Source: Chromobacterium sinusclupearum
Lineage (GTDB): Bacteria > Pseudomonadota > Gammaproteobacteria > Burkholderiales > Chromobacteriaceae
DNA: 64,000 nt
Assembly: GCF_002902845.1 (NCBI RefSeq)
Contig: NZ_PPTF01000029.1
Span: 1 to 64,000, forward strand
Reading direction: 5' to 3'
In this document: positions 61,135 through 64,000 of the stretch, piece after piece
Layout of the letters: each line of letters opens with the position of its first letter
Position numbering within the stretch: position 1 is the stretch's first letter
The notes under the pieces: generated by a model
What the model saw: only the letters and a program-made list of their open reading frames with translations
The model's database searches: none
Told to the model about the DNA's origin: nothing
Translations under genes and position numbers: made by a program

Positions 61135-62907
61135 TCAGGCTATCTCGTTCTCCGCAGAGCAGACGCGGTTCTTGCCATTGATCTTGGCCTGGTACATCGC
61201 GTGGTCGGCGCGCTCCAGCACGTCGGCCTCCTGCTCGCCCAGGTGCCAGCGCGCGATGCCGGCGCTGAAGGTGATCAGCAGCTTGTCGTTGTTGGCCAGG
61301 AAGAAGGTCTTGGTCAGTTCGCGCTGCAGCCGTTGCACGGTTTGAATGGCTTCGGTTTCCGGCGTGTCCGGCATCAGGATGACGAATTCCTCGCCGCCGA
61401 AGCGCGCCACGATGTCGGCCGGCCGCAGGCTGTGCTTGATGGTGTCAACCAGGTACTTCAGCGCGTCGTCGCCGGCCAGGTGGCCGTAACGGTCATTCAA
61501 CTGCTTGAAGTTGTCGACGTCGATCAGCGCCACGGATAGCGGCGCGGCGGTGCGCTCGGCGCGGCTGATCTCGCGCTGGAAGTATTCGGCCAGGCCGCGG
61601 CGGTTGTAAGCGCCGGTCAGCTGGTCTTCCTTGACCTTGGCGCTGGCGGCTTCCAGCGCGGCTTCCAGCTCATGGATGCGGTGTTCCGCCGCTTCCACCT
61701 GCTCTTTGGCCGAAACCAGTTCGTCGCGCGAGCGGGTCAGGTCCAGCTGCATGATGGAGGTGTCTTCCATCAGCGCGCTGATGATGCCGCCCAAGTCATC
61801 GACATTGCTGGTGTGTTTCAGCTTTTCGCTGTGATTCTGGATCTTGGTATGGAATTCGTCGGTGCTGTCGGTCATGGCCGCCAGCCGGCTGACGAAGCGG
61901 TCCAGCAGGGCGCGCAGGGAGCTGGCGGCTTCGTCCAGCGAGCTTTTCAGCATGCCCTGCTTGCGGATGACTTCCTTCAGGCTGCTTTCCAACTGGTAAA
62001 TCTGCTGCATGGACAGCGGTTCCTGGCTCAGCATTTCCTGCAAGGAACCAACCTGTCCCAGCAGGTAGTCATCCGAGCGGTTGAGCTCCGCGATGTTGTC
62101 CAGCATCAGCTTGAGCAGATTGGCCAAGCCGGTGGCGAGCCGCCCTTCCTGTTGCGACTGCAGCTCCAGTTTGATCATGAAGGCGCGCAGCTTGGGCATG
62201 AAGGCGTTCAGGTTGGCATCGTCGACGATGCCATCCAGTTCCTTCAGCAAAGCCTCCAGATTGTCCACCAGGTCCGGATAGCTGGCCAGGCGCGGCTCCA
62301 GGCCGTGCTTCAAGGCGAAGGCCAGCGTTCTTTGCCAGGCTTGCCAGCTGTCCGGGCTGATGGGGATGTCCGCCGAGCTTTCGCCGTTGACGGTTTCGAT
62401 TCCGGGCAGGGTTTCGCGCACGGAGGGCGCGGCGTTCCAGTTCTGCAGCAGCCCAACCAGTTTCTGGTTCAGCTCTTCCGGCTGGTTGCCGTAATTGATC
62501 AGCACGCGTTCGAGCGTGCTTTGCTTGTGATGCTGGGGAAGGTCGGGCTGGCGGATTTCCCAGCTTTTGATGAGGTTCTGGATCACCAGGCCCCAGCTCT
62601 GCGTCAACTGCTGGCTGGCGAAGCTGCTGCGCAGAAAGTCGATGACCAGCTGAGGAGCCTGCTCCCAGCGGTTTTCGTCGCAGACCTGTTTCAGGCGATT
62701 GAACGTCACCTTGGCCTGGACGTTGTCCTGCGGAAGGGTCTCCAGGGCGCGCAATAGCAATATGGCCAGCTTGTTGTCGCGCACCATGGGAGTTTGCGTC
62801 AACTCGTGGTAGACCCGCTCGAAGTTTTCTGGTGTCGGAAGCAGCTTGCGCAATGACAGCTGCTTCAGGGTTTCGCGTGCCACTTCGATAGGGTTCTGTG
62901 TCGTCAT
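61135..62907 (-). CDS. Diguanylate cyclase (GGDEF) with long helical N-terminal region
   Basis: The protein has 590 residues and no membrane segment. Residues 1-420 are helical, with coiled coil before the catalytic part (SRDELVSAKEQVEAAEHRIH). The GGDEF domain (about 425-585) has DQLTGAYNRRG, ALIDVDNFKQLNDRYGH, and active GGEEF with the I-site RPAD five residues before it. It makes c-di-GMP in the cytoplasm. The N-terminal region probably senses or binds a partner. The start at 62907 follows AAGG at a long spacing. It lies downstream of ftsB. Confidence 0.92.
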   Translation of the reverse strand: MTTQNPIEVARETLKQLSLRKLLPTPENFERVYHELTQTPMVRDNKLAILLLRALETLPQDNVQAKVTFNRLKQVCDENRWEQAPQLVIDFLRSSFASQQLTQSWGLVIQNLIKSWEIRQPDLPQHHKQSTLERVLINYGNQPEELNQKLVGLLQNWNAAPSVRETLPGIETVNGESSADIPISPDSWQAWQRTLAFALKHGLEPRLASYPDLVDNLEALLKELDGIVDDANLNAFMPKLRAFMIKLELQSQQEGRLATGLANLLKLMLDNIAELNRSDDYLLGQVGSLQEMLSQEPLSMQQIYQLESSLKEVIRKQGMLKSSLDEAASSLRALLDRFVSRLAAMTDSTDEFHTKIQNHSEKLKHTSNVDDLGGIISALMEDTSIMQLDLTRSRDELVSAKEQVEAAEHRIHELEAALEAASAKVKEDQLTGAYNRRGLAEYFQREISRAERTAAPLSVALIDVDNFKQLNDRYGHLAGDDALKYLVDTIKHSLRPADIVARFGGEEFVILMPDTPETEAIQTVQRLQRELTKTFFLANNDKLLITFSAGIARWHLGEQEADVLERADHAMYQAKINGKNRVCSAENEIA

Positions 62908-62972
62908 TGCCCAAACCTTGGTGCTTTTAAGGCGGCCAGCCATCATGGGATTGTTCAGCGAATGAGGGTCCG

Positions 62973-63275
62973 TTATCGGGTGACCCGCGGCGGAGGTCGC
63001 TTGCTGGAATCCAGCAATTGGAAAAATACCTCACCGTCGCGAATCATGCCAAGTTCGTTACGAGCTCTTTCCTCTATGGCATCGCTGCCTTGCTTCAGGT
63101 CGCGCACTTCCGCGTCCAGAGCAGCGTTGCGGGCAATCAGCTTTTGGGTGATTGCCCGCTGTTCCTGCAGCTGCTTGTCCAGCTGCCAGACCCTGAACCA
63201 GCTGCCCTTGCCGAACCAGAGCGGCCACTGCAAGGCAAGGATAACGGACACCAGGGTCGCGGTCAGCCAGCGCAT
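62973..63275 (-). CDS. ftsB: Cell division protein FtsB
   Basis: The protein has 100 residues: one membrane helix (about 4-22, [19 protein letters not shown]), then a coiled coil ([20 protein letters not shown]) and the short region with [19 protein letters not shown]. FtsB joins FtsL and FtsQ in the divisome and activates septal peptidoglycan synthesis. The eno-ftsB order is conserved in proteobacteria; here the spacing is 4 bp. Confidence 0.95.
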   Translation of the reverse strand: MRWLTATLVSVILALQWPLWFGKGSWFRVWQLDKQLQEQRAITQKLIARNAALDAEVRDLKQGSDAIEERARNELGMIRDGEVFFQLLDSSKRPPPRVTR

Positions 63276-63279
63276 GCAA

Positions 63280-64000
<721 letters not shown>

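Overview
The window looks like a chromosomal segment of a Chromobacterium-type betaproteobacterium (Neisseriales). Coding DNA is GC-rich, gene content is typical of that group, and a partial 5S rRNA with its terminator lies at the left edge, so an rRNA operon ends here. No tRNA, CRISPR array, prophage or intact transposase was seen. The assignment rests on overall gene content and protein style, not on a database match.

Layout. 1-5.1 kb: end of the rRNA operon, a Gfo/Idh/MocA oxidoreductase, acetoacetate decarboxylase, a glycine-zipper protein and a secreted sedolisin. 5.6-8 kb: moaA, a PilZ-like gene and serB. 8.1-10.9 kb: a five-gene bufferin operon on the minus strand, with two tandem copper-chelating RiPP precursors, the MNIO maturase BufB, partner BufC and a DoxX-like membrane protein; this is the most striking system in the window. 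11.2-16.4 kb: a class 3 lipase, the queuosine genes queC-queD-queE (with an unusual three-domain QueD) and a secreted M35 metallopeptidase. 16.4-23.6 kb: a signalling island with a REC-phosphatase, a REC-diguanylate cyclase and a 1529-residue hybrid histidine kinase. 23.7-28.6 kb: prolyl oligopeptidase and a NemR/nitroreductase/NemA electrophile-response cluster with two matching NemR boxes. 28.7-33.8 kb: metallophosphoesterase, cupredoxin, GNAT and a secreted glucoamylase. 34-35.9 kb: hmp-nsrR under two NsrR boxes. 35.9-41.5 kb: YnfA, small DMT exporters with a LysR regulator, photolyase, and an AraC/EamA pair.

41.5-46.4 kb holds a long structured leader in front of an NRAMP-related transporter of the probable Mg2+ type, then MgtC and class I fumarase. 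46.4-50.6 kb has an AT-rich lipoprotein gene, a methyltransferase, and a 190-bp MITE-like element with perfect 23-bp inverted ends that supplies the stop codons of both flanking genes; then a DUF2721 protein and an L,D-transpeptidase. 50.6-57.2 kb has a TfoX_C-TadA fusion, an Ala/Ser-rich unknown, the yqjD-yqjE-yqjK-like trio, an MHS-type transporter and an isolated FAD monooxygenase. 57.6-64 kb is housekeeping: guaA, smpB, ratA-ratB, a GGDEF protein, ftsB and the 3' part of eno.

Themes: copper handling (bufferins, cupredoxin), reactive-species defence (NemR/NemA/nitroreductase, Hmp/NsrR), Mg2+ homeostasis (NRAMP-related plus MgtC), c-di-GMP and two-component signalling, and several secreted hydrolases (S53, M35, S9, GH15, possibly a lipase).
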